Assembly (NCBI RefSeq): GCF_040954835.1
Contig: NC_090706.1
Span: 23,693,148-23,757,147 of the forward strand
Direction of reading: 5' to 3'
Length of the DNA stretch: 64,000 nt
Origin: Lepisosteus oculatus
Lineage: Eukaryota; Chordata; Actinopteri; Semionotiformes; Lepisosteidae
Shown one piece after another: positions 1 to 14,395 of the stretch. A model generated the notes under the pieces. It saw nothing but the letters and a program-made list of their open reading frames with translations. It did no database searches and was not told the origin of the DNA. Both the position numbers and the translations under genes were made by a program. The stretch's first letter is position 1. Each line of letters begins with the position of its first letter.

Positions 1-101
1 CAAGTTTGTTGAGCATTTTAGTAATTTACACCAAAATCACAATTTACAGTACATACATCCAGTTAAATTCTTAGCATTGACTATAAATAGGGGCTCAAGT
101 A

Positions 102-3100
102 TCAGTCCTGGTGCTCATGTTCCTGTCCTGGAATTAGCCATCGAATGCTGTCTGTCCGTAGTATTGCATAAGTAGTAAAAGAAGAGATAAAAAAGATGGA
201 GAAAACAAGCAGCCAGTCAATGCTTTGAACAGGAATGCTTTGCAGGGGTCCTGCATGATCTTCTTCTGTTACCTCCTGTACTGGGTCAGCTTCAATACCT
301 AAATATAGAATTCATAAGTGCATTAGCTCCTCACAAAGGCTGGAACAGATTTAAAACTATAATGTGGATAATCTGAATCAGTACAAGCAGTCCATGAAAG
401 AAAAAAGCATAAAAGTCACATAATCCTAGAATCAAACAGTAACTAGATAATAAAGGGTAAACTAAAAATAGTATATTTCTTCATAAGAAATCAATGCCTG
501 ACATTTCTGAAGTCACCAACCTTTATGTGGATTCCTAAGGAATCCACTAAAGTCTGCTTCACTGCAGCAGACTTTAGTGCTATTGAAAAACAAATCAAAT
601 TATTCTTTTGATTAGTTTTTATTTTACTAATTTCATTTACTTTACTAATTTGGGAGCAGAAACTCTCGGACAAAGGAGTTCAATTGTGGATCGTGAAGGG
701 TGATATGTCTGCAAGACTTCTTTACAACACTCCGACTTTACAGACAACTACCCTCTCATGTATAACCATTCTTATGTCTTTGGTTTAACTGAAGTAACCT
801 AACACCTACAGACACACCAGCCCTCTAGGACAAGGACTGAACATATCTGGAATCAGTTCTTTTAACCTCTGCAAGATTTTTTCATAGTCAGGAATTAGCA
901 CCGTCACCCTTCTCCAGGCAATTTCCTTCTTGCAACATCTAAATTGGATCTTACTAATGTATTTGTGTCCTTCCCTTGACAACAGTTCTAAGCTTTTCAA
1001 AATGAAAAACACGTTCAAATGCTTTTCCAAAGTCCTACACTTAAAAAAAAAACAATTAAATTTTGTTCTCCTGCAGTTCTTACTGAAATTGGAAAAAGAA
1101 AGATGCTGCATGGTACACACCTGTCTGGTTAACTATGAAAGCCTTTAAAGTTCCTAGTGTCCGATCTGTCTGGTTAAACCTGGCCATTGGTTTAACCCCT
1201 TGGAAGAGAAGAATATTGGGAACAGCTACAGTCCCAAACCTTGTGGAGAGACTAAAAAAGAAGATGCATGTTAAAACAGCCAACGTACAGTGGCACATAA
1301 ATACCAAATAGATAACAAAATAGCAGAGTAGCTGGCAGCAGTTTGGTAATTATACACATGGGATACACTAACTGTGTAAAAATATTTAGAAACATGACTG
1401 AATAGTAACTTAAAACAGCAGGTTTAGTGTTGATAGAATGTATCATTTCCTGCATGCAAATAACTATAATTAACAACTCATGGGCTCAGTAACTACACAA
1501 TAAAAAACCCAGCTAAGCTTAATCAGAATTGTCTTCCACTAATTAAATAAAAAAGGTGAACTTACTAGTTGCCACCCAATGCTACTGTGGTATCAGTCAA
1601 TGCAGTACTAGGGATATGAGGTCAATTGTTGAAGAAAGTTTTTTTTTAGTCATATTACAACCACTCGATGTGCAACTGACAAGTGTACTATTACATCTCA
1701 GCTCTACACAGGGAGGATAAGGAAGGACAGACACAGTCCAGTGCCTCACCCATCCATCAGAGCCAGTCATTGTATGACATGGGGCAAAATCCACTGCACC
1801 TGTCAGAAAGGACTGCATTCTCACACTGTGCACCCCGGACAAATGCAGGAGCTTCCATATTACCAGAAAGCTAAGAGCCCTCTCCAACCCCTACCAACCT
1901 CCCATGCTGATGCCCAGGACATCTGCTTCCAAGTGCAACCTTTACAGGTTGAGCCACTCTGTGGAGTTTTGGCGAGGTCAGTTCTTGCGCTCAAGTTATC
2001 ACAACATTACTACAACTCTTCACATAAAATGTACACATAAGTAATAATTAATCACATAATGAATGTATCTTAATTTCTGCCAAAGACCACCTGCTGTGCT
2101 GCGAAGCGTCCAGGGCCAGGAAGTGGATGGCTGGAAACACCCGAGGCAACGCGTTGAAGTGAGGAGCCAGACTGGCAGAAAACTGGCACCAGGCTGTGTA
2201 GAACAAAACCACCGAGCATTCGCTGCTGTTGACATTCAGAAACTCCATCAGGTCCTGAATTTAAACAAAAAGGAACACAGTAACGTTTCTTCCTATATGT
2301 AGATAAATACTGCTCTGCTTCCTGGATAGTGGTTGATACTTTTTTTGGTACTTTCCATCCACTGACATTCAAGTTAAACTGATTTTTTTCTAATTAAGCA
2401 ACGCTTTTCTTATAGCTAACACTGAAGGAGGCACATAACTCTAATTAGCCTTTTCCAGAAATTGCGATGAAATCCCCATTTTCCCTTTTAAGTTGTCCTT
2501 GCACTGTTATCGATGAACAAGAGACAAGATGTGCACAGACCTGTCTTCATATCCACCTCACTGTCCTATTCATTTTAAAAGTATATAGTTTTACCTGAGA
2601 GGCATTTAGAATGTGTACTGTGAGGTTATCCACCTCAGTCATGTTTCTTTTTTCACAGTTTACTTTAGGCGTCTTTGCAGTCTCGGTTGAATTTTGCTCC
2701 TCGGAGGTCGCTGCCTCCATGTGGACCATCTCCAGGGTTACCGGTGGCACGTCTTCCACGCTATTTTCGCCGGGGGACTCCTCCGCCGGTGGCTGGGCTG
2801 AAAGCAGCTCGTTCTCTTGGGACCCACATTTCCCATAGTCACAAGAGACCTGGGACCCTGTTCGGGCGGGTGTCGCGTCTGCAGGAATCAGCGACCGCAG
2901 CTCCGCCCGGCCAGGCGCTGCCTCTGTTCCCAGCATTGCGTCCGCGATCTCGGCGGTCTTGAACTGAACTGCCGTCGTCACCTCTGTCTCAGACTCACCG
3001 GCCGTGCCGATTCCCGTGTCGGATGCCAAATGTAATCCATCCGGAACTTCAAACTGAGAGGGGTCTTCTTCTTCTGTAAATATCGAAAATAAGGCTTTAG

Positions 3101-3543
3101 ATACATTCATTGGTTTGTAATAATATTTACTTGCAACCTAGAAGAATACATACAAGATTTGTGTTTGCTATCAGATAAAACCAGTACTATCCGAACTCTT
3201 CATTTAATTAACTGTTAAAAGTAGAAAAAAATGAAATGAGCAATAGCTTGGGCAGACTTACTGATTCAGTTAGCCAGAACCGGAACGCTGTGATATCACA
3301 TAAACTGACTTTAATTCGTAACTAAAGACTAGATAAAGGATATAGAGAATAAAGCATACGCATGCAAGTGATATTACTAAATCAATAAAAACACGTGTTC
3401 ATGTTTTTAGTTAAATATTATGTCTGTGATAACTCTACAATCGAAAACCACTAACCTACGGCAAACACCTGTCGATGCTCAAACACGCAGAGTACAAAAC
3501 ATAAAGTATACATGAACCATACGGTGTTAACCGCCCAGCCCAT
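102..3543 (-). CDS. TXNDC15: TXNDC15, thioredoxin domain-containing protein 15 (complete, 5 exons)
   Basis: Coding exons on the minus strand are 3456-3543, 2595-3073, 2091-2254, 1121-1251 and 102-298. All junctions are GT-AG and in frame, giving 352 residues against about 360 in human. Exon 1 encodes a hydrophobic signal peptide (starts [12 protein letters not shown]). Exon 2 is a long acidic, poorly conserved lumenal region. Exons 3-4 carry the thioredoxin fold with the family hallmarks [20 protein letters not shown] and NILLFQG. The last exon has one transmembrane helix (about residues 314-335) and the conserved tail [13 protein letters not shown]. The active-site position reads WCQFS (Cys212, no second Cys), as in the family (human CRFS), so a dithiol redox role is unlikely. 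In mammals the gene is needed for the ciliary transition zone and is linked to Meckel syndrome; here that role is inferred from orthology. The 3' UTR continues past the left edge. Confidence 0.96.
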
Positions 3544-5633
3544 CACAGGACGTCTTCTTGCTTTCTTGCAATTAATTTAAACAATATAAGTCATGGTTTC
3601 CTGTGCATGATGGAAAGACATTCCACTCAATTCTGTAAATAACCCCTTTTCTGTTTTACTTCCCGGTCAAAGGGGTTTGACTTGTTTTGTCAATCCGGAA
3701 GTTGTTTTGGTGACCTGTCAGTCACAAATCGAGGTCAAAAAACTATATCCTGGTTAGTCGTAAAACATTGTAAACACTTGTATTTAAGGTAAAGCGTTAT
3801 TCAAAGATAAAGATTCATTTGTGGTAGGAGTAGCTTTCCTGAAATATCGCATAGTGTAGGAGTTAGTTTGGTTAAGCACGGTTCATTTGATAATGATATT
3901 AGCAGATATCATATACAGTGTTTGTCGTCCTGAATATCACGGTTTCCTGTATTACAGTGCACGTACCCATTCTAAGCAATATCTAAACTTTCAAAACGCA
4001 GTGAAAAAATACCAGACATACAGCAAGAGGTTGATTATGACTCCTAATGTAAAAAATGTCAGCGTTGCACAGGCGTTATAGTATTACAGGTAATACAGGA
4101 GTGTATCGGGACTCTCCTGTGATTGATAGCGTGTTGGAAATTGAGACGTTTTGTGAAGTGCTGCAATACGGCTAATATACAAAATAACCACATCACCCCC
4201 TTTTTTAATGAAGAATACCTGCTGGATTTGCTAGATCTATTTGTTGTGCATTTTCCCTATTTTATTAGACATTCAAAACAGTCGGTAACGCTGTATATAA
4301 AACTCTAGGACTACTGCAAACAAAATCCATATTTTTTCAACATAACCTCTGTCAAATGTGCACTTTCAAGAACTTGGGGATTAAATTAAAAATGTAGACC
4401 AATGTCGTACTTTCGACAGTTTTTTGCCGTTCATTCTTTCTGGACCGAGTTAAAAATGTTGAAACTGAGGAATTCCAGCAGCAGTCTAACATCTTTTTGC
4501 ACTGCCTTCTACTGACTACAGAGAGCAGTGTTTTGCAATTATCAAATCCAAAGCACGGCAGTTTATTTAGATTTTATAAAAACAAATTATAGTGGATTGT
4601 ACATTGTTTGGTAAAGTGAGGTTCTCGTCCAAGCCATTTATGTAAAATTGTTTTGTAAGGCGAATTAATTGTAGATATATCTGTACAGGTGCTTTTTTAT
4701 TTAGTCAGAGCACCTACAGGAGTGAATTGATCTAGGCATATAAGAGATAGAGGCCATAAAAAAGGTGTGCAATTCATACTATGAAAGAATGAAACTTATA
4801 AGATGTAAAATGGAATGTGAATGATATAGAAAGTGTAGAGGACAACAGAAGTCAACAGTCATCTGGACGCAACATAGGGGTAATATTAATTATTCCGTGA
4901 CAAATTGCTAATGCAACACTCATCCATAAAAGGATGAGAACACCAAACTAAAGTATTATAGACCGATATGTCTTACTTTATTCAAGGAAATGCACAGGAC
5001 CAGTTTAAGAACTGGTTAATGGATGGGAAAAAAACAATGTGAATATTGATCATTGCAGTGTCTAGAAAAACATTTATAATTGGAGTAGAACATAGAATGA
5101 TTTGAAGAATGTAACTAAATTCTAACAACGACCTAGATTATTGTACAATTAGGAAACCAGTTAAGTTTGCAGATGATACAAAAACAGGATGTTTAACAAA
5201 TCCTGTAAATTACAAACTGATTATGATGGAATTTAACACTGAATTATATTTGATGTAGATATATGCAATGCTATATTCAGGGAGTAAAAACATAAAACTA
5301 AAATGTTAAGTAGGTAACATTACCTATAAAAAAGACTTAGGTGTTGATGTCATTTTATTTTTTTAAAGAAATAAAGAATCCAAACAGAATATTATGAAAA
5401 ATACTTAAAGGTGTAGAATCAATGAATGTTGTGTTAATACACTAGTTAGACCTACTTTTGAACACATTATGAAGTTTTGGTCCCAGTTACAAAAGAAAGA
5501 TATTGCTGCTGTTTATCAATCCAGAGATGAGGAAGGTGACAGATTAATGTGTCTTCTACCTTGACAGTCTAAAAGAACTGAATCTACTTTTGTACAGAGA
5601 AGGTTTGAGAACTCCTGATTCACGGTTTCTAAA
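3544..5633. other. Intergenic stretch upstream of TXNDC15
   Basis: This should hold the TXNDC15 promoter and 5' UTR next to 3544, but I see no convincing TATA box or CpG-dense stretch. The rest is AT-rich. Short open frames (for example 3887-4081 and 4123-4308 on plus) show no codon bias, splice structure or recognisable motif, so I do not call genes in it. Confidence 0.5.
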
Positions 5634-6302
5634 CAACAACAATAATAATCATAATAATAATTCCTTACACTTGTATAGCGCTCTTCTGCACACTCCACTC
5701 AAAGTGCTTTACAGGTAATGGGGACTCCCCTCCACCACCACCATGTGCAGTCATCAGCTGGATGATGTGCCAGTGTGCTCACCACACATCAACTATAACT
5801 GGGGAGCAGAACAAAGTGATGAAGCCAGTTCATAGATGGGGACTATTAGGAGGCCATGATTTGTAAAGGCCAATGGGGAATTTTGGCCAGGACACTGGGG
5901 AAACGCTCTGGGTTTCTTAATAGTTCAGGTGGGTAGTTGCGTCAGCATGCGTAGGCTGCAAAGGAACAAGTAATAGGTTTATTCCATGCTGAAAAAAAGA
6001 AGAAAGAGAACACAACGTTTTGGTCGTGGAGCCTTCTTCTGGGTTTCTTAATGACCACAGAGAGTCAGGAGCTCAGTTTTATGTCTCATCTGAAGGATGG
6101 TGCCTTTTACAGTGTAGCCTCTCTGTCACTATACTGGGGCATTAGGACTGCAGGGTGAGCATCCCCTGCTGGCCCCACTAACACCTCTTCCAGCAGCAAC
6201 CTTAGCTTTTCCATAAGGCCTCCCATTCCAGGTACTGACCCAGATCATGCCTGCTTAGCATCAGCGGGTTTTCACTTATGAGTTGCAGGATGATATGGCT
6301 GC
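5634..6302 (-). repeat. 5S-rRNA-derived SINE (SINE3 type), minus orientation, with a nested insertion
   Basis: Read on minus, the unit starts with a degenerate 5S-like head (GCTAAGCAGGCATGATC, then a GTACCTGG-like block near 6210-6250). It continues through the shared body and ends at an (ATT)n tail at 5634-5660, preceded by the AAAGCGCT-type 3' motif. The same body recurs at 12 kb, 35 kb, 44.5 kb and 59 kb. A second element of about 119 bp sits inside it at 5922-6040. Confidence 0.85.
5922..6040. mobile_element. Short non-autonomous element nested in the SINE, with 12-bp target duplication
   Basis: The insert contains the blocks GCGTCAGCATGCGTAGGCTG, CAAAGGAACAAGTAATAGG and GTGGAGCCTTCTTC. 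It is flanked on both sides by gggtttcttaat (5910-5921 and 6041-6052), which is part of the host SINE body. A perfect 12-bp duplication points to target-primed insertion rather than a usual cut-and-paste transposon. Related copies lie at about 15310-15415 and 29419-29614. I do not recognise the family name. Confidence 0.75.
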
Positions 6303-6784
6303 TGGCAATATAAAAAAAACATCTTAAAAGACATTGACAAAGTTCTCCCTGCAGACATTTTTAGAATCAACAGTGAACCATAAACCAGAGAAACAAATGG
6401 GAACCTAAGGGAAAAACTTTTAAAACTTGAGAACAGGAGGCATGTATTTATGGTTTTCAGGAGCCTGAAACAAACAAGCTACCCAACCATGTTGTTGGAG
6501 TCAATATTACCACTTCTTTCAAGAAATAACTTGAGGAGATTCTCATATCACTGGGATACTGACAAACAAATAAGCTAGATGGGCCAAATAACCTTATTTT
6601 GTTAGGAAACTGTATGGCCGTTTCTGTTGCGATGGGGTGTGTGAGTACAGCAGTGAACCCAAGGCTCTCTCACACACATATCTGATGAGATCTTTTAATG
6701 AACAGCACACGCATATATATTACTGCTATACTGTACATTATAATAAAAAATTCCATTATTCTTCAGAAAAACAAGCATTAGTCC
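6303..6784. other. Short intergenic stretch between the SINE and the C5orf24 3' end
   Basis: AT-rich sequence with no open frame, RNA gene or repeat that I can identify. Part of 6300-6600 may be an old degenerate repeat. Confidence 0.4.
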
Positions 6785-9700
6785 AAGTGTAAATGGAAAG
6801 TTTATTACACCACTTTTGCTCACACTTGACAATCATGCAGAAAGGGTAAAACAAGAAAATAGTAACTGTTTATTTTATTTATTGTAATTACAATAAAAGT
6901 GGTTTCGACTGGGCTTAATCGTCACCCAATTCAGGTAACATTGTTACATGTGATCCCAAAACGTATGCCTTGATTGAAGACATCATCTTCATTATCAAAC
7001 TATAAGAAGAAAAAGGTCATTTATTTTTTGGAGATTTGTGTTACAGTCATGCAGAACTGCAAAAGGTAAAAAACACACAGTACTTAGAGAGTTATGTGAG
7101 GTTATTCTTATTATCATCAAATGCCACTTTAATATATTTCTGAGAAAAAAATGTGACAGCATCACTGTGTAAAATTTACAGACATTGCTGTCATGTTTAG
7201 CTATTTGCTAGATATCCTCTTTTAAAGGTAGCTTTCTGTCCTGAGACTGGTATGGTACTCTATGTTTCATTTTACTTTCTTTACTTGATTATAGGTAGGT
7301 TTTAAAGGTCAATATTTTTAAACATCTTGGGAGTAATGAAAAATTGTAATCTTTTTATAGCCTAAAAGATAATATTTTTGCTATTAAATATCCAGGAACA
7401 AAGGCTTTCTAACTAGATGCCTTGCATTCATCAAACTAAAGCCAGTCAAGCAGGAATAACCACTTGTTTTTGGAATGTTACTTGTTATCCAGTCCTATTA
7501 AAGCACAGTAGTGTTTTTTTTTTGTTTCCACAGAGTATTCTTACCTGTTTGAATTAAAACCAGACCTTAATTTCACAAAACATATGTCTAACATACAGTG
7601 TTACAAGAAGCTCCAGTACACGTTTGGTAATGATCTCTCTATGATAGAAATGCACAAAATGCACAAAAAGTTTAATCAAAACCAAACAGTACCATATTCA
7701 ACCTTTCAGATATTTTTTATCAAATAAGCAATAAAAGTGAAGTAAATACATATAAATTGAACATTGTTTATTCACAATGCCTAGCTAATGACAAAACCCC
7801 GCTTCATTACAGCATAAAGGCAAGTGATAATATGAATAAAGTGTCATGAATATATGAGTTTCATAATCATTTGGATCCAATATGAGACATAGCTACATAT
7901 AGGCACTACAAAAAAGGCAATCATATAGCGCTGCAACATACATAATGTAAAGAAAAGGCAGTGGTTAATGCTTGTGAATGGTTTATTTAATCACATTATT
8001 GTTCCTGTTTTCTTAGGTGTTGATTTACTTCCCAGTAGGGTTTAAAATATTTGGAAAAGCTGGAGATAAAGACAATATCGAAAATGTTTATACAGCATAT
8101 TGACAGTTTTTAAAACACACTATTAATCAATATGATTTTCATTGGTAAAAATAAAAAGGAGAATCTCATTTTTTTTCTCATAGTAAAAAGAATAGAGGTA
8201 AATAAGTGCTCTTTTTTCTGTTGGAATTACAGATGCTTTTGTCTCTGTTGGAAACTGAAAAGTTAATGTTGTGTTTACCCAGGTTTTTTTTTAATTTCCT
8301 TAACCAGCTAAGCTACCATGCATGTAACTTGACACATATTTGTCAGCATGAGAAGGCAGATTAAATCAGATTCTTTGGTTAAAGGGCATACAAAACAAAA
8401 ACCCAACAAAACAGTTAAAGGAAATGTATGTTCACAGCGAATCTTTGAGTCAGGTTTTTTTTCCAAAGAACATTTAGAATTATTTCATTCCATAGCCATA
8501 TTTTAACTTCCTATACAGTTAACCATCTGCTTGGATAACACAGGGAGAATGTGAGGAGTTCTATGAGCAAGAAGTCCCAAGTGCTGTACAAAGCTTCCCA
8601 TAAATAAGGAAGAAAAAGAAAAATAATGGCACACCAAATAAACATATTTCACTCCACATGCGTGCCACGGAACTGTGCTAAAAACTTATATGTCATTCAT
8701 GTTCCTTTAACATCCTGCTATAACTTGTCATTTACTGTTTTCATTTTTAAAATTTTAGCGATATATAATTATTATTATTATTTTATAAGCCTATTTACTG
8801 ATGGCATTTTAGGTGTGGGAAGGTGAATTTAACATAGGAAAAATACAGTCCAAATTAAATATTAAGAACAAACACATCCACCTGTATCAATTTAAGTACT
8901 ATCCTCATCATTTGCTTAGTATAATTCATAATAAGAGTCTAATTATATTCCACTTAATATACACACCAAAGAAGCCCATTTATGCTATGGCAATTGGTTC
9001 AGAATTAGATTGAACCCAATACTCATAAATTCAGTTTCTTTTTAAGCTACCAACTGAAAAAAAAGAGCTGAGATAAAAAAGCAGAGGTGTATGTTAACAC
9101 TTATTTGTAGAATAAAACTGTTATCTCTCCCCCACATTTGGCTTAGGTCTGCAGCTATATTGCTGAGTCCTGACCCATCCCCCACTATAAAGACTATAAA
9201 GCTCATTTTATCTCTGATATACAGGGCACAATCTGTACAACCCCTTAATCAATTTGATAGGGGTTTTGACAAAACCTAACAGACAACACTGGCATTTCAG
9301 TGTTAGAAAACACATACAAGGAAAAGCACACAGATTTGAGCAGGAAGAGGACACTGCAACACTATTCTATTATACATAGAATTAAAAATAAGAAATAGTC
9401 TAAAACTGATTCATCATGAATAATGAGTGTTGTATCTTCATAGACACAAATAATGGCAATAGTACTTAGGAATCCCCTGATAAACTATAATATTAAATAA
9501 AAGATAATTGAAAACCATTTTAGCATCTTCTCAGCACGAATGGCCACCAGTATAAAAATGTTCCATTTGCCTTAATAGGTATGATAACAACAACGTATAT
9601 TCTGAACATAATGTAAATAAAGGCAGTAAAACATGCCAAAAGTATGTTTTTCATACAGTAAAATAATTTTCAAATATTTTGTCACAGGCTGTAAGTTTTT

Positions 9701-11126
9701 ATGTTGGAAAAAACAACTGATTAAAAACCTAGATTAGCTTGATTAGCTTTGAGCTAATTATTTCTGAATACTTGATCACGTGTGTATTTGTGGTTTAATA
9801 CCCTAAGTATTATTGTTATCTGACTCTGTCAAGCATTATGAAAAAGCAGGTGTTGTAGAAAATGACTAATGAATGATTGACAGAATAAATGTGGATACAT
9901 TAAGACATGGTAGAATTATGAAGTTCATGGTGTTAGCTCAAATGTTTTTTTTTTTGCAAGACAAAACATACATTGTGAGCATACATTTCGGAAATCATTG
10001 TTTACTTCCATGATGGAGTAGGTAGAATCAGATAGTTCGTCAATATATTATGTCTGAGTTAACATTTTAGATGGAAAACAATTCCGTCACAAAGGGTGAA
10101 AGTCACTCCATTCTGCGTTCCTAAATTAATCTGAAAGGTGTCCGTTCCTCGTGAAATCCAGCTTTAAAGCCATCATTAATAACAGCCTTAAATCAGAACA
10201 CAGAACATGTTTTTAATGCTACACTGTCAGAAAATAAGAGACATTTAGAATATTTAGATTACTCAGTGCTTTCATTTACTTAATGCTCTTGGTATCTGAC
10301 ATCCACTGCTCTTTATAGACCAGACACTAATAATTAGGAGATAGAAAATACATTACATATTCTTGACTATATCCACAATTCCACTGATCATAGTGCCTTC
10401 CATGATTATTTAATGGTATCAACACCAAAGAGACTGCATGACCTAGAAAACAATGTACTGCATTGAAAGCTTTTCTTTTATTTCTTTTAGAACATAAAGC
10501 CAAGTAGACTCAGTGAAGCCACTCAGTGGCTCTGTCTCTGCTATTAAACACAGAAAGAAAGATTCCATTGATACTGAAAACATACTCTCCCTCTTCTCAT
10601 TTTATTATAGATGTATTATAGTTCAGATAAGGTCGGATTAGTCACCAGATTCACTAAAATAATGATTCACCCCAAAAAATGTTTATTTAGTGATTAACTG
10701 TGTGAATGTCATCATGCAGTTGACAATTCACACATGGTACAGCAAGAGCAAAAAATGTTTTTGGATACATGGGTGGCACAAGTGATTCTGGAAGTCTAAT
10801 AATAATATATTATATGTCCTGTGGCAAACAAAGAAAGGTTTTCTGATGTGAAACAATAACCATAGCATTTTCTTCTTCTTTTTTTTTTGTTTAACACACT
10901 ATATATATTCTATATATATTTATATGAAAAACTAATTGATTTGATTGAGGCATACACTTGCTGGATGTAGGTATCAATCAGAAGTAAATCTGTACATCTT
11001 CCCTCCCCCCCCTCCACCAGACTAGCTCTGAAATATCACAACACACTCCCTGATCCACAGCACTTAGGACATGCACTCAAACCTTTACTCCTTACAAGCA
11101 ATGCAATAAATAAGGAAAGCAAGACG
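6785..11126 (-). other. C5orf24: Probable long 3' UTR of C5orf24
   Basis: About 4.3 kb of AT-rich sequence follows the C5orf24 stop codon on minus, without splice-supported frames, until a polyadenylation hexamer AATAAA (plus-strand tttatt at 6801-6806). The human gene is also known for a long 3' UTR in one terminal exon. Shorter isoforms using other AATAAA motifs inside (for example near 6870-6885) are possible. Transcript evidence is absent, so the extent is inferred. Confidence 0.5.
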
Positions 11127-12500
<1,374 letters not shown>

Positions 12501-14330
12501 TCTAACACGTGTAGCATATATACCATTCAGTGATACAAAACTTTAAAGGAATAATACTAATATACTAATACTATAGTATTATACTAATATTATTAAACGA
12601 ATATAATAATACTAATAACATTCATTTTCAAGTGGGGAGCTGTATCAGTGGGTGTTGGCTCCAAAGGAACAAGTGAAGCTTAATCCCGGGCTGAGAGATC
12701 AAAGGACAGTAGCTGAAATGATGATTTCTTTCTTTTTTCTTTTCACACTGGAATTATGCTTTGCTTGTTCTTTTGCTAATAGCATCAACGCTTCCAGCAC
12801 TGAAAGTAACATTTGAGGTTGTTTTTGAATGTCTTCCGCTTCAAGAAGGCCCTGAACTCCACTGTCTCCCAGTCTAATGCTTAAAACTGTTTTGATATAA
12901 ATGGTTGTTGAATGCTTTTGTGTTTGGCCTTTAGTATAACTAAAACATAACTAGTTTTTAGTAACCAGATGAGCTTTAGAGTATTTCAGCTCCTTATAGC
13001 CAGCTTCTTTAATGTAGAAGCAGTCCTAAGTAGATGATGAGAAAAACTGTAAACCAAAATCTAAATTTCATTTAGATGCTTAAGGGAAGAAAGGTCAATG
13101 TACATTTTGGTAAGTATTATGACCAATTTAAGAATTTGAGATCAAATGTCACTGATGCATGTGGATCAATGTGATACTGAATGTACGACCTCTTTCACAA
13201 CAGAAAAAATTGCTACACCCAGGAATAAGTTTGCTTGACATGTGCCCGTTCAAGCTCCGAGTCTTCTGTACATTTGCTTCGAAGACAAACTGCAACAAGT
13301 TGTAATGACCTAAAACGCAAAGACTCCTGAATATTTCTGTTAAAATTATTCAAATAGCAACGCTTACCTCTCTGTTTTGCAGCAGTTTTTTATGAAATTC
13401 AAATGTATCCAGTCATAGTCATACACCAACATTTTTTTCTAAAAATTACACCACAATAATTTCTGCGTTCGGTCTGATATACTGATAAAAGTAACCCACG
13501 TTTATGTGTTCAGTGGTTTTATACAGAATCCATAAATAAGCGTGCGGGGAGTGTCCAATTTAATTAAAACAATCAACCCGACGCGCTTGTGTAAATTAAA
13601 TTCTGGCGGCTATTAATCGTGAGAACAGTAATCGTGTGCCGCAACTTTTATCTTCCTAGAAAACTTAAAAAGCAATTTCGGCAATTACGTTTCTCTTCCA
13701 TTCGCATGCCAATGCACATACTTTAAATATATTAAAAGCAACACCGTTGCACAGTAACTGTACATATAATGGGAGAATCACTACCTTAGCCTAATCTTTG
13801 GTCGTCAGATGTAACACTACATTCTATATTAGGCCCACTGTTTAACCCTTTTTTGTTATCATATCGCAGTGTTTTATTTATAATTTAAAACAATATTATG
13901 ACATATAATAATAAATTATTAATTTGATGCAACAAGGGGGTATACTATAACTGGACAAAAGGTTTCTTTGTTTCACGATTAATTCAACCAAAATGTGCAT
14001 TTCTTACTAATACCGTGATTTTTTGCTAAATAAATCATACTCTGAGGATAATAATATAGGTAAAACAAGGCCTAATTACAACACGTCGTTCAAAAAACGT
14101 TTTACTGTACCTCGATTGTCTGCAGATCATGGAATGCAAAGGGTTAAAAACAAAAACGATAGATCTTCCATCCTTTAAATCCTAAAGCAGATTCATCTTT
14201 CTCGGCTAATCACAGGCGATCGAGTCAGCCGCGTTTTGTTCGTCTCTTCAGAACACCAGAAAGTCTGAATGTGGGTTATTTTATGTTTTATTTTTTTCCT
14301 GTTGCAGAGAGGTTTAGATGAGAAAGGCAG
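12501..14330. other. Upstream intron/5' region of C5orf24
   Basis: AT-rich sequence between the coding exon and the presumed promoter. It probably holds the rest of the 5' intron and a non-coding first exon, which I cannot place by eye. I found no coding frame. Confidence 0.4.
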
Positions 14331-14364
14331 CCATTTCCATTAAAAATTAATAAAGCAGGAGGGA

Positions 14365-14395
14365 ATACTGCGCAGGCGCACTGCTCAACCTGGGA
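14365..14395. promoter_or_regulatory. NRF1-like site, candidate C5orf24 promoter
   Basis: The sequence TGCGCAGGCGCA (about 14368-14379) differs at one position from the palindromic NRF1 consensus YGCGCAYGCGCR. It is a rare GC-rich site in AT-rich surroundings, about 2.6 kb upstream of the C5orf24 coding exon, where a housekeeping promoter would be expected. Promoter activity is inferred. Confidence 0.35.

Noticed and set aside
3887-4308. Divergent small genes upstream of TXNDC15
   Set aside because: Short frames in AT-rich DNA without codon bias, motifs or splice sites.
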